Assembly: GCA_946811185.2 (NCBI GenBank)
Contig: OX328099.1
Coordinates: forward strand, 68,576,714 to 68,640,713
DNA from: Hippopus hippopus
Taxonomy: Eukaryota > Mollusca > Bivalvia > Cardiida > Cardiidae
Length of the DNA: 64,000 bases
Reading direction: 5' to 3'
Shown: positions 1 through 10,241 of the stretch, piece by piece
Layout of the letters: each line of letters opens with the position of its first letter
Position numbering within the stretch: position 1 is the first letter of the stretch
Position numbers and translations under genes: made by a program
The notes under the pieces: generated by a model
Told to the model about the DNA's origin: nothing
What the model saw: the letters and a program-made list of their open reading frames with translations, nothing else
Databases searched by the model: none

Positions 1-1
1 A

Positions 2-184
2 AACTTTTGTTTACCTGGTGAATTGAGGGCACTCCCAGGAGTTAGTGAAAAATCAGCTCAAGTGATAGTGGATGCCAGGGATCGTTGCGACAATCTCACA
101 AAAGAGATGTTCCTCAATTTGAGAATAAGGCAACCAGAACGATTATTGCCTTTTCTAGATTTCACGCCTTTTCCTTTAAAGTAA
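2..184 (+). pseudogene. HhH-domain segment upstream of Gag (5' end outside window)
   Basis: An open frame enters from the left edge and ends at a TAA at 182-184. It contains a helix-hairpin-helix signature of the ComEA/competence type: LPGELRALPGVSEKSAQVIV, followed by a second helical part ending in FLNLRI. HhH motifs bind DNA or RNA backbones without sequence specificity. The frame is the same as that of the Gag segment that follows, so a single stop codon separates the two. I infer that this was once the N-terminal part of an HhH-Gag protein, or a separate small protein made by readthrough. The start is not in the window. The motif reading is fairly secure; the fusion is inference. Confidence 0.6.
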
Positions 185-1547
185 ACTTTTGCTGAAAGGA
201 ATTTAGGGGCGAGAAATAAAGAGAATGATGAGGAAGATGATGACTTTTTCTTAACGGAGGAGGAAGATAGGCAGGGTTATAGAGGCGAAATGTTTGGCAG
301 AACACCAGACGACAAGGCATCTTTAGCTTACCAGATGGAGAGACAGTTCAGAGTTGATAAAGGACTAGAGACAGATTGGGTTAGGCGACCTCATAGGTTT
401 CAGTCAAGCCCTTGGCAACAAGAAAACATGGGCTATAAAGAAGAGATGAGAGACAGAGACTATGAGCCTTTTAGAAGGAATATTGCCTCAGAATTTCAAG
501 AATATCCCCAAGGCAGAACATACTTCAGAGAGTCTAGGGGAACTCCAAGGCAGAGTGAAAGAAGGGCTGCAAGCATTCCAAAGTCTATCTCTTATGATGG
601 GAAAGGTGATTGGCAAGCATTTGCTATGAAATTCGTAATGTTTGCTGAGGGACAACAGTGGTCAGCACAGGAACGAAAACGCAATCTTTGCTGGTGCTTA
701 GAAGGGGCTGCCAGTGAATTCTTTGCAAACCTGTTGCGCAGAGAACCAAATGTTCCATTCCGAGAAATCATGGAGCGACTGGAAAGGAGATTCGACATCA
801 GGGATTTACCAGAAACTACCCAGATGTTATTCTCATATGCGTCTCAGGGAAATAAAGAATCTGTGGTGGAATGGGCAGCGCGTGTCATTCAGCTGGCAAC
901 AAGAGCCTTCCCGGATATGCCTGACAATCAAATGTACAAACAGGCAATATTGCGGTTTTGTCAGGGCTGCCTAGATAAAGGGGCTGGCCATTATGCACTG
1001 ACTTGCAAGCCGGCAACAATGGAGGAAGCTGTGGATAAAGTTCGGTGGTACCAGCACACTGACACTCATGTATGGGAAGTCAAGAAAAGAAGTAAGAAAT
1101 GTAAAAATAGAAAGAGACATATCGAGCTTCTACTCTGATGAAGAAGATCTACCTCGTGTCGCTAGAGCCTCGGCACCACAAAATCCCAAAATGGACTATC
1201 AAAGAAAGAATTCAGTTCCAGTTTCAACGGGAAGTTGGCAAGAAGACAGAGTAAAAAAGATCGAATCAGAAATAGGCCAACTTCAGAAACAAATGTCAGA
1301 GCTGAACACAAGCATGGGTGAAGTGAAATCTATGCTAATGTCATTGGGTGCGAAACCCAAGTCCAAGGCTGCAACACAAGGATGCTTTAAGTGTGGGCAA
1401 CCAGGGCATTTTGCACGGGATTGTCCTAATGCAAAGAAAGTGGCACAGGTTGCTGAGGAGGAAGAAGAAGAAGAAGAGGAGGATTTAAACTTCCAGCGGT
1501 CGGACCTGGAGGCCGGGTGCCGACCGTATGCCCTAGAGGAGGCCTAA
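185..1547 (+). pseudogene. Gag-like polyprotein with CCHC zinc knuckle, frameshifted
   Basis: The first segment (185-1138, with an ATG at 290) has the helical Retrotrans_gag pattern: SISYDGKGDWQAFAMKF, then LCWCLEGAASEFF and FREIMERLERRFDIRD. The reading frame changes near 1068-1080 and the second segment runs to 1547. This part has a predicted coiled coil (KKIESEIGQLQKQMSELNT) and one zinc knuckle CFKCGQPGHFARDC (C-x2-C-x4-H-x4-C) near 1384-1425, then an acidic Glu tract. The family role is to package element RNA in cytoplasmic particles. It lies between the HhH segment and the retropepsin, overlapping the latter by about 30 bases, as is usual for gag-pol. The frameshift could be programmed or could be a mutation; other stops in the element favour mutation. 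Confidence 0.8.
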
Positions 1548-2293
1548 GCAATGAAACATCACTAGCTGCAGCTCTTCGTCATCTTTTTAGTGATTCAGAT
1601 GAGGAAGCAGATGAGATTGAAGAAAAAAGCTCAGGGAAAAGAAAGCTTGACACGGATAAGGTAGCCGAGTCAAACATTACTTCAGGGAAAATTGCTGGAA
1701 ATGAGGCAGGCATGGGTAATGAGTCCGAGTCTAGCCTAGGGGATGCAACGGACACAGACAGTGAATCTGAGTCATGTATCCAAATTAACCAGTTAAGGTC
1801 TGCTTCTATGATACAGATTCCAGTTATGTTGGGAGGAATACCAATTGAGGCTGTAGTAGATACAGCGGCAGAAGTGACCATTATCTCCGATAGGGTGTAC
1901 AAGGAGTTAAATTGGACTGGTCCTATCATTAAGCAAGTACTATTGCAGACTGCGGGCAGGGAATTAAAGATAAAAGGATTCATTATCGGACCTCTTGCAC
2001 TGCAGATAGGTAGTCATGTGTATGAAGAGGAAGTCTATGTAGCACCCATTGAGGACAAGATGTTACTGGGATTAGATTTTTTGAGGAGAAATAAGATAAG
2101 CATTAATCTCGGCCAAGAGGAGGGTTATTTAGAAGTAAATGAACAAAAAATTCCCTTTGTGTTGAAAGACAAAATGAAAAAGGGAACCCAAAAAGAACCA
2201 AAAGCCTCACGAGTACGAGTTTGTCAGAGAACCATCATTCCCCCCAAAAACGGCAAAGGTAGTTACCTGTGCTACCAAAAGTCAAAAAACTGA
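1517..2293 (+). pseudogene. Retropepsin (aspartic protease) of the retroelement
   Basis: After an acidic, Ser-rich leader the ORF has the retropepsin core: hydrophobic strand, then VVDTAAEVTIIS (active Asp about residue 115), a flap region, and the C-terminal MLLGLDFL signature. Retropepsins cleave Gag and Gag-Pol as dimers. The catalytic triplet is DTA where the classical form is DT/SG. The frame is lost near 2240 at a C-run/A-run (ccccccaaaaa), so the tail after RTIIPPK is out of frame. The next segment (2298 onward) continues the linker towards reverse transcriptase. The 10.87-kb duplicated block begins inside this gene at about 2150, so only its tail is repeated later. Confidence 0.8.
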
Positions 2294-2297
2294 TTAT

Positions 2298-3329
2298 ATG
2301 GTTGAGCCAATAACTGTAGGAGAGATTACAATGCCAAGAACTCTACACCAGAAAAATCAACAGCCCAGAATATGCATGTTAAATTTGACCGATCGGAACA
2401 TTGTCATAAAAGCTAATCAGCGGATTGGAGAGGCATACCAGGTCTCACCAATTACACCAGCAGACCATGCCAAACTTCAAAAAATTGAAGTGACCGACTC
2501 TTCTAATGTTGTCCCGGATCATTTAGAGGATTTGATCAATAGTTCAAAACAGAACCTGTCAGATAGAGAAGGGAAGCTACTTCTCGAAACTTGATGCGAA
2601 CTCTGCATATTGGCAAGTTCGAATTAGAAAAGAAGATCAGGAAAAGACTGCATTCCTGACCAAATATGGACTTTTTGAATTTGTACGTATGCCGTTTGGG
2701 TTATGTAATGCACCTGCCACCTATTGCCGGGTAATGAATCTAATACTTTGTGGTCTCACATGGGAAATAGTTTTGGCATTTCTAGATGACATTCTAGTTA
2801 TGGGTCAGGACTTCAAATCCCATTTGGAAAATCTTAGGAGGGTCCTCCAGAGATTCCGTGAGTATGGATTACGAATGAAACCGAAGAAATGTATCCTTTT
2901 TCAGCAAGAAGTTGAATTCTTAGGACGCATAGTAGGTCAAAAAGGGTTGCAGCTGACATCTGGAAATATTGATGCAGTTATAAATTGGCCGACACCAAAA
3001 AACTCGAGAGAAGTAGAAAAGTTTTTGGGGTTAGTTAACTACCATAGGTTATTCTTGAAAGATCTAGCCAAAGAAGCAGTACCTTTGTACTGAATCACCA
3101 GCAAAAAGACCTTTGTTTGGGGGTCTGAACAGGAGCAAGCCTTCAAGAAGATTAAGGAATTAATGACAACTGCTCCGTTACTGACGTTACCAAACAGCAA
3201 GGATCCGTTTATACTGGACACGGACGCATCCGACGCAGCAATTGGTGCGGAACTTATACAGGTCCAGAACGGAAAGGAAGGAGTAGTAGCTTTTGGGAGC
3301 CTAGCATTATCCCATGAGCAACATAGGTA
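2298..3329 (+). pseudogene. Reverse transcriptase and first half of RNase H, copy 1
   Basis: The segment 2298-2594 is the pre-RT linker (YMVEP..., ICMLNLTDRNIVIKANQ). At about 2580 the frame jumps directly into the RT palm, FSKLDANSAYWQVRIRKED, so much of the RT fingers region is deleted. The rest is a good Ty3/Gypsy RT: MPFGLCNAPATYCRVMN, catalytic FLDDILVMGQD near 2784, and the thumb motif FLGLVNYHRLF. A single TGA at 3091-3093 interrupts the RT-RNase H link. The first RNase H strand with its catalytic Asp follows (FILDTDASDAAIGAEL). The sequence then breaks at HEQHRY, where a TIR transposon is inserted, and resumes at 6023. It is non-functional as it stands. Confidence 0.88.
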
Positions 3330-6016
3330 CAGGGGTAAAAGTTTTCCGTATTGTGACGGAATTCCGTATTTTCAGGGGCCGACCAGGTCATTGTTCCAAA
3401 TCGTTTAAATCCGAGGAGAAATTTTTTTTTTCTTTTTTTTGGGGGGCGGGGTACCCCTTTATCTCGTATCTATTGCAAGTCAATAGATTTCCAGATGCCG
3501 TATCAATAAATTTATTGCCCCACTGCATTTGCTTTGTCCGGGGCTGATCTCGGTCATTAATGTCTCCCGTCAAACGCACTCGCCCTAAAAACAATGAAAT
3601 TCAAAGAATTTTGTAATTTCGGGGACAATTTGCACCGAAATGTTTACAGTCACTCACTCTTGCTTAGGGTTTCCCGATTCTAAATACAGATGCTGAACCG
3701 GAACGTTCTAAGGTTATTGTATGATGTTTTATTGATTGTGTCCAAAATGTTGTGGCTGTGTTTTGATTGTTTTGATCGGTTTGCCAACTTTAACATTTTT
3801 GCCTCTAGGATTGTAAAACAAAATAAAGCATTAACAAAGCCCTTCGTTTTAGGGGACAAATATTGGCTGCAATTTGATTATTTGCTAGCGAAAGATGGCT
3901 CAGTTTAAATTATCTTTGTTCTTTTCAATAACAAATGGATGTCAGAGCTGGGGATCGGCAACTATCTTCCGAAGTTGACAGTACGTGCTACTCAAATGCC
4001 GAAGCAACCGAAAAAGGGGGAAAAGTTTTATTCATACACTGTAGTCCGATTTGTAGTGGTGGGCCAATGATTGACTATAGTCGAAAGTCATTTGGTTTTG
4101 GCTTCGGATTGCGATTAGCTCTTGAGAAATCCCGGAATCGATTGCAGTCGATACCGAAGCTCGCTCGGTCGTGAGACGTGAATACTGGTTTGTAGCGCTT
4201 GGTTTTGCGACTGATATTAATCACACTCTAGGATTCAATATAGTGATAACAAACACGAAAATTGGCCGGAAAAATGAGAAAGAAATTTTTGTCCATGGAT
4301 GTCTTGTCAAAACTCGTCAATTTGGCAAGTTTCTTATTTGATCCCTAAGACCGGGTTTTGACGCTTGGAAATTTGAAATGACATGTGTTTGACGCTGAAA
4401 AATGTTTGCTTAATTGTCAATCTGACGCATGAAATTATCGTCAAGAGCTTCATATAACCTAGCTTGTGCGCATCCGACAGAAATATGGGCTAAACATGAT
4501 CAGTATAAAATGTGAAGGACACGTGCGTGATGTAATGAAGCTGGCGAGTCATTTACGAGAACGTAATAACGGTGTTAATCCTCTGATCTAGTGTAAAGTG
4601 ACAGATTTTAAAGTTACCTGCTATTCAAAATGACTAACTGATGTCAAATCATGTGGTAATACTTCTCCAGAAATTAATTGACACGAAAAATTGATCGCCA
4701 AAAAAAAAACGTGAAAACCCATGACACTACCATGATCAGCGTGGCATCGTCCGATCCGAGGGACTTCAAACTATCTTCTCATCTAAAATAATGAATTTAA
4801 ACAGTGAATTTATGCAAATCTCTGAATAAAACAATAAGTGGAATCTAAAATTCTGTCATGAGTGAAAACAATTGTTGTTTTATGAAATGAAAATATAGAT
4901 CTAAAGCGAGGGGGGGGGTCGTCTGCAAATGCTTGAAATATGTCTGAATTTTTTTTAACTGGTTTGGAAATTAAAATTTAAAGATCAAAATAAATGATAT
5001 TAAATAAAGTAAAAAAAAATTAAAGCACAAAACACCACATCTTTATAAACTTAATATCATGTAGACAAATTGTCAAAGTATTTAAAGCAAAAAGGCATTC
5101 TTAGTTCAATGGAGAAACCGATTGTACAACCAATAGCTAGTTGGTTTGCTCTTCCGGTTACAAAGTGATAATAAAATTTTGCATTTAAACTGATTACCCC
5201 ACACTGCCGATTTGATAGATTTTTTACAGGAATTGGACCAGTTCCATGGTATATCACTTACCTGCTTGTTTTAGCAAACATTAGAATTGATTTTGCCAAA
5301 AATGTTTGCACATTTTAGGAAAGGTTCTTAAAGTGTTTGAAGAGCTTTTAACTGTGAACATGTAGATCTATCTATAAAATCTTGTTTGCGCATGTCACAT
5401 GAAAACAGTCTATCTTTTAATAGGCTGTCATTAAAACTTGATATTTTAATGAAATTATGTAGTTTAGATCTGAACCCCCATCCTTGTTTGTGTACCCCAA
5501 ACTCCAGTTACCAAGGGTACAAAAAGCTCAAGCTAGAAAATGCACAGCACACTCTGTCACATTCTCCCTGATAAATTAGCCATTCTTAAAGAGAGTGTTG
5601 TTTTCCTATTTGACAGATTTGATTTTATTCTTTTGACAGAAATTTAGCACATGTGATTGCATTTTAATGAATCAAATATTAAATACTAGATATGTCCTTT
5701 TCTCATACTTGTACTTTCAAATACAAAACTGATGTAGGGCTAATCTGATTAGGTCCTGTGTACAAAATGGAGATAAAAGAGGACAAAAATAACATGGGTG
5801 CTAAAAACTTTGAGATTTTCTTAGGTTTTAGCATATCATATCTTTCATTTGCTTCAAGATTTTTCAACTCTAAAATGCTAAAATTGGATCTCATTAGAGG
5901 AATTTGATGCTTATAAAATAGCTAAATCTCAGGAGCTTCCGGGGGCCTCCGGCCAGGGGCCCCCAGGCCCCCAGCTCAATTTTCAATATTTTCAGATTTT
6001 TTAACTTTTACCCCTG
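3330..6016. mobile_element. Non-autonomous TIR DNA transposon inside RNase H, copy 1
   Basis: The ends are caggggtaaaagtt (3330-3343) and its exact reverse complement aacttttacccctg (6003-6016). They are flanked by the 6-bp direct repeat taggta (3324-3329 and 6017-6022). Removing the element and one taggta rejoins the RNase H frame exactly (HRY then CTTRKELLAV). No transposase-like ORF is visible in the 2.69 kb; short ORFs at 3690, 3935, 5057 and 5703 match nothing I know. The interior holds a T-run/G-run near 3421-3455 and a GC-rich patch near 5936-5975. The superfamily is not assigned; a 6-bp duplication would fit few cut-and-paste groups. Confidence 0.85.
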
Positions 6017-6022
6017 TAGGTA

Positions 6023-7957
6023 CTGTACAACTAGAAAAGAATTGCTAGCCGTAGTGAGATTCACCTGTCAATACAGACATTACTTACTGGGTCGTAAGTT
6101 TACAGTCAGAACAGATCATCATAGTCTGATCTGGCTAATTAACTTTAAAGAGCCTCAAGGTCAGTTAGCACGTTGGTTGGAAGAATTGGGACAATATGAT
6201 ATGGTAATTCAGCATAGGCCTGGAAATAAACATTTAAATGCTGATGCTTTGTCAAGAAGGCCAGAGCCGGAGGAGTTGAGATATTGCTCAAATTATAAAG
6301 CAGGGTTCAGGCTAGACCTCCTACCATGTGGAGGATGTCCATATTGCACCAAGGCGCACAAAAACTGGTCAAATTTTACAGAAAGCGTCGACTATGCTGT
6401 TGATCTTCCAGAGGGATATCCTAGAGTTGGAATTAGTCTTCCGGGATTGCATGGTGAAGAGAGAGCTTGGAAGATCATTGAGATACAACCAGGGAAGATG
6501 GAAGGAAATACACTTAAGCATAGTAGATTACAAATCATAACAAGTAAGCCAATCAAAACGGTCCAGACAATCTCAGCAGAGGTTCCGAAAAATGACCAAC
6601 AATTGACTGAAGAAATGGTTCAACAAACCCTTGAGGAACCGGAATTCCTATTGCTAGGTTGAAAGAGGGGAAAGAACCAGATGAAAAAACTATATTCCTG
6701 TCCAGCCCAGAAGCCAAGGAGAGGAAATTTTGGAATTGGATCCGGGATCTGAGACGGCAATCTGATTTCCTGTTGAGTCCTAGGGACATAAATGCATCCT
6801 TCCCGCTGCCTTGGAAGGAGCCAGAAGGGAAGAGACGAGCGGCTAAATCCAAGACTATTCCAGAGGATAATAGATCTGAGGATGGAATAGTAAAGGCCGT
6901 AAGGACGCTTGACCAGGACATTCACACCTTTCGGACAGATGCAAGGGCCAACTATGGTTCACAGGAAGAGATTCGTCCACATGAATTCATGGACACTGGG
7001 TCAGAAAGGTCACTGCAACAGTCTGCAGAGACCGTTCATTCCTTGGAAAAATATCCTAGGCGAATCCAAAGGTCTGGGGATATGGAACCTGATAAAGAAT
7101 CTCCAAGGCGAAGACCAAAGTCTGGGAGAAGAGAAACAGGAAAGATCTATTCTAGGCAAGGGCCAAGGTCTGGGAATAGAGAGGAGGAAAAACAAGATCA
7201 TCTGAAGGAACTGGAGAAGAGGAATAGAAAAGCTGTAGAAGAATTTTTCAAAACCTCGAAGGCTCTATCCTTTTACCGCACCGGGTTGTCGGAGGAGAGT
7301 GTTCCTTATGGTGATCAAGTCCAGAGAAGAGCTGGCAAAATTGCGGTAGAGAGTACCTCCCACGGGCGTTACAGGTCGAGGGAGCATTCTCACCGTGAAG
7401 GTTCCACAGAAAGAAATCAGCGGAAGAAGCAGAGGTACGTGGAGAGGGATGATTCCAGTAGGAGGCGATCAAGGTCTCCTAAGCAAAAACGTAGAAGAAC
7501 TGAGCTCCCACGACCCAGGAAGCAAAATCCTAGGCATACAACGAGAAGGGCAGAGCCTCCTTCACGTTCAGCTACTGAGGAAAAATATAGGAGACAACAC
7601 AAGCTTCCAACCTCTGACCGCTCCAAAGAGAAAAGTAAGAGGGAACTAGCAACAAGATCCGACTTGCGAGTGTCGATCTTGGGGAAAAGGCTTCACGTTT
7701 CGGAACCAGACACAAAGGAAGGAGCCATTCTGAAAAAGATCAAGAGAAACAAATGCCCTTTTCCAGGCTGTGAGGCAGTAGCCAGGAAATTAAAGAGGCA
7801 TGTACAGAGCAGACATATTCCTGCTCTCTTCCATGATCTAGAGACGCCAGAGATGATGGCTAGCTCAGAGTTCCACGGAAGAAGACTCGAGGCCCTGGAA
7901 GTTTTAGCTCGACTGATTGTGGTTCAGAGCGATTCACCTAATCCTGAAGAGCTATGA
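6023..7957 (+). pseudogene. RNase H end, linker, RS-rich region and zinc finger, copy 1
   Basis: It continues RNase H after the transposon: CTTRKELLAVVRF (catalytic Glu), VRTDHHSLIWL (Asp) and NADALSRRPE (Asp). A normal Ty3/Gypsy RNase H-to-integrase linker follows (WLKEGKEPDE, then KFWNWIRDLR). Where the HHCC/rve integrase should start there is instead an Arg/Ser/Glu-rich stretch (roughly 6830-7650) and then a zinc finger, CPFPGCEAVARKLKRHVQSRH (7755-7817). In this copy a 7-bp deletion near 6657 shifts the frame and ends the first part at 6662; copy 2 is open throughout. A TGA at 7955-7957 separates it from the TatD frame, which is the same frame. Confidence 0.82.
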
Positions 7958-7960
7958 AGA

Positions 7961-9598
7961 ATGGTTGATGGGAATATCCAGATATGTGAATTACCCGAGA
8001 TAACACCAAGCACCAAGGAGGCTATGAGAAAACTTTGTTTCCAGGCAGGCTGGGAAGTACCAGAAGAATTCACTCTTCGGCCTATCAACTCCCCGACCGT
8101 TCTCATTCACTGGCGGCCTATGGCATATATCATGGACCAATTATGCCTAAGGCAAGCCGAAATGATGAATCAAAGGTTTGGAGCAGAGGCCCGTAACGTC
8201 CAGCAGACGAAACGGATCAATAGACCTACAGCCACAGTTTCCAGGGCAGTGACACCGTCTCCAGAGGGGCGAAAAACAAAAGATTCAGCTACGCAAACTG
8301 AGGCTGAGTCGGTGGAAGAGAGCTCGGCATGTGTAGCTAGCTCTTATTATTCACCAATGGAGACGGAAACCACCAAGAAGACAAGTTCGGCACCAGAAAG
8401 GCAAGTCCGAGTGGAGTCAAATGGTCAGCCGATAGACCTCACATCCTTGATGTCAATTAAGGACAAGAAGGAGAGAGGAATAATTAGATTGGTTTTGACT
8501 CCAGACAAAAGTGTTGACTTGGATTACCAGGGCACACCTAGCCCAGGTGAACAAGGGGAGCTGTCAAAAGTTGAAGAGGATGCACTCCTATATACTGAGA
8601 CAGACCAGGCTGTGAAGAGTAAAACCTCACTGGGAAGGTCACCGGTCAGTCAACTTGTTGTCAAACTGAGAACCTACTCAGAAGCTCTCAAAGCGCCACC
8701 AGCAGTAGGAGTAGTTTCACCACGTTTAAGCCCAGTGGTCGAGAGGAGCACCATGGAGAGTGATAATACAGCCAAGGCCTTTGACAGCCATTTTCACCCT
8801 GACAGATTGGCGTTTAAACTGGGAGCTAGTTTAACAGATGTTGAGAGCATGACACAGAGGATAACTGAGATTGAACCCAATCATCGGGTCGAACTCAGCG
8901 GGGGAGTGCTTGTGTATTGTGACCCCGAACACTATGGACAGGTCTATTTGGAGGCAGACTCGAAATGGAAAATGGCCGTAGGAGTCCACCCCAAAAAGGT
9001 TGATAAGCTCTCAACAAAGAAGCAAGATCTACTTCAAGCTCTGCTATCAAATCCCAGAGTGATTGGATTGGGAGAGGTTGGGTTGGACTACAGCAGAAGT
9101 TACCTGAGTCCTGAAACCCAGCAAACAGAGCTGAAGAGGATCCTGGCACACTGCCGAGCTGACCAGGTGGTAGTGTTGCACATTCGTGGAGGGAAGGACG
9201 ATCCTTTATCAGAAAAAGCCTCCCAAGACTGTTTCCAAATCATCCAGGAGCAGTGCCCTTCTCAGCAAAAGATTCACCTGCATTGCTTTTCAGGTGGAAC
9301 CCAGGAGCTGAAATTGTGGTCAGGAGGATTCCCCAACTGTTACTTCGGTGTTACTGGCAAAGCAGTCAGTTTCAACAAACGGTAACAGGAGGCCTTGCAG
9401 AGAATTCCCCTGGAAAGATTGTTACTGGAAACAGACTCCCCACATCTACCTGTACTGAAAGGGTTACATACAATGACCCCAGCCTATATTGGAGATGTGG
9501 CAGCTCGGGTGGCATTCATTAGGAAAGAGCCTATATCGTTGCTGCTCGATAAGACCCGAGTTAACGGAGAGAGTCTGTACAGTGAGTCCAAGGCTTAG
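7961..9598 (+). pseudogene. TatD-family metal-dependent DNase domain protein, copy 1
   Basis: The N-terminal ~275 residues are of unknown type (VLIHWRPMAYIMDQLCLRQ, then low complexity). The rest is a TatD hydrolase: HxH in FDSHFHPDRL (residue ~280), AVGVHPKKV (~340), GLGEVGLDYSRSY with the metal-bridging Glu (~369), VVLHIRGG (~405), HLHCFSGG (~438) and LLLETDSPHL with the last Asp (~489). TatD proteins are Mg-dependent 3'-5' exonucleases/endonucleases of about 260 residues, which matches the length here. A TAA at 9383-9385 interrupts it between SFNKR and QEALQRIPLERL, in frame. It follows the zinc-finger frame after one TGA, so RNase H, zinc finger and TatD form one long interrupted reading frame. 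It occupies the place of the integrase. Confidence 0.85.
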
Positions 9599-9699
9599 CA
9601 TCTAGGGCTCAGGATCAGGAAAAACAGCAAAGGAGCACTCTAGGTATTAAGGTCTGGAGTTACTTTTAACTAGAACCGGGTCAATTCCCATTAAATAAA

Positions 9700-9830
9700 A
9701 CCGGGAGGATTGTGGTAAGATTGGGCGAAATTATTACGGTACGAAATGACCAGTTCCCTGGACCGGAAATGAGGGGAACCTGCTTGTACTGATTCTAGTA
9801 TGAGTGTGGTGTATTAAGACTTTTTTTCTT
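9700..9830 (+). other. Polypurine tract and start of a truncated 3' LTR (candidate), copy 1
   Basis: The purine-rich accgggaggat (9699-9710) is followed directly by tgtggtaagattggg. This is the usual layout of a plus-strand primer tract and an LTR beginning with TGT. The sequence runs only about 120 bases before Polinton sequence starts, so the LTR would be truncated. No matching 5' LTR is visible because the element enters from the left edge. The call rests on motif and position only. Confidence 0.4.
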
Positions 9831-9838
9831 GTTGTAAA

Positions 9839-10176
9839 ATGATTAAGACTTCGGATTTAAAAGAAATTCTTAAAGAAAATAATGTAAAATTCTACTCTTA
9901 CTGGAGTACAAAGCAGATAGCTGAGCTGCTAAAAGAAAAGGGGTTGTTACCAGAGGAGGCACCTAAACCAGAAAAAAAAGAAGATCCTAAGTTTACAAGA
10001 TTAAAAACTACTAGAAGAAATCCTAGGAAAGTTAATTTAAAGGATGTTGAAACTGGGGAAATAGAAATTTTTCTTCGATTTATAAAGTGAGTAAATTCAT
10101 AAGTCAGTGTCCACAAACAGTTTCGAATTGGAATGGAAAGATTTGGAAGAATAGATACGAGATTAGCATCCTATAA
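9839..10176 (+). pseudogene. Polinton SAP/NUMOD-like small protein, copy 1
   Basis: It is homologous to the 54861 gene of the complete Polinton: LKEILKENNVKFYSYWSTKQ at the N-terminus (helix-extension-helix, SAP-like) and RNPRKVNLKDVETGEIEIF in the C-terminal part, which resembles NUMOD1 DNA-binding repeats. A frameshift near 10075 moves the last part (KVSKFISQCPQTVSNWNGKI) into another frame; it ends at 10174-10176. It lies just upstream of the polymerase, as in the complete element. I infer DNA binding; the exact role is unknown. Confidence 0.65.
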
Positions 10177-10241
10177 CTTTATTACGGCCGTACCGTAATA
10201 AAATTTGTTGGGTGGCTTAAGAAAAAAACATATATAATAAA

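Noticed and set aside
592..1983. Minus-strand ORFs opposite gag and protease (592-798, 1579-1983)
   Set aside because: Shadows of the plus-strand coding frames, without motifs of their own.
7010..9149. Minus-strand ORFs opposite the RS-rich region and TatD
   Set aside because: Low-complexity shadows of the coding strand; the same ORFs recur in copy 2 only because the block is duplicated.
185..9711. 5' LTR of the retroelement within the window
   Set aside because: No sequence near the left edge matches the putative LTR start at 9711; the element enters from outside the window.
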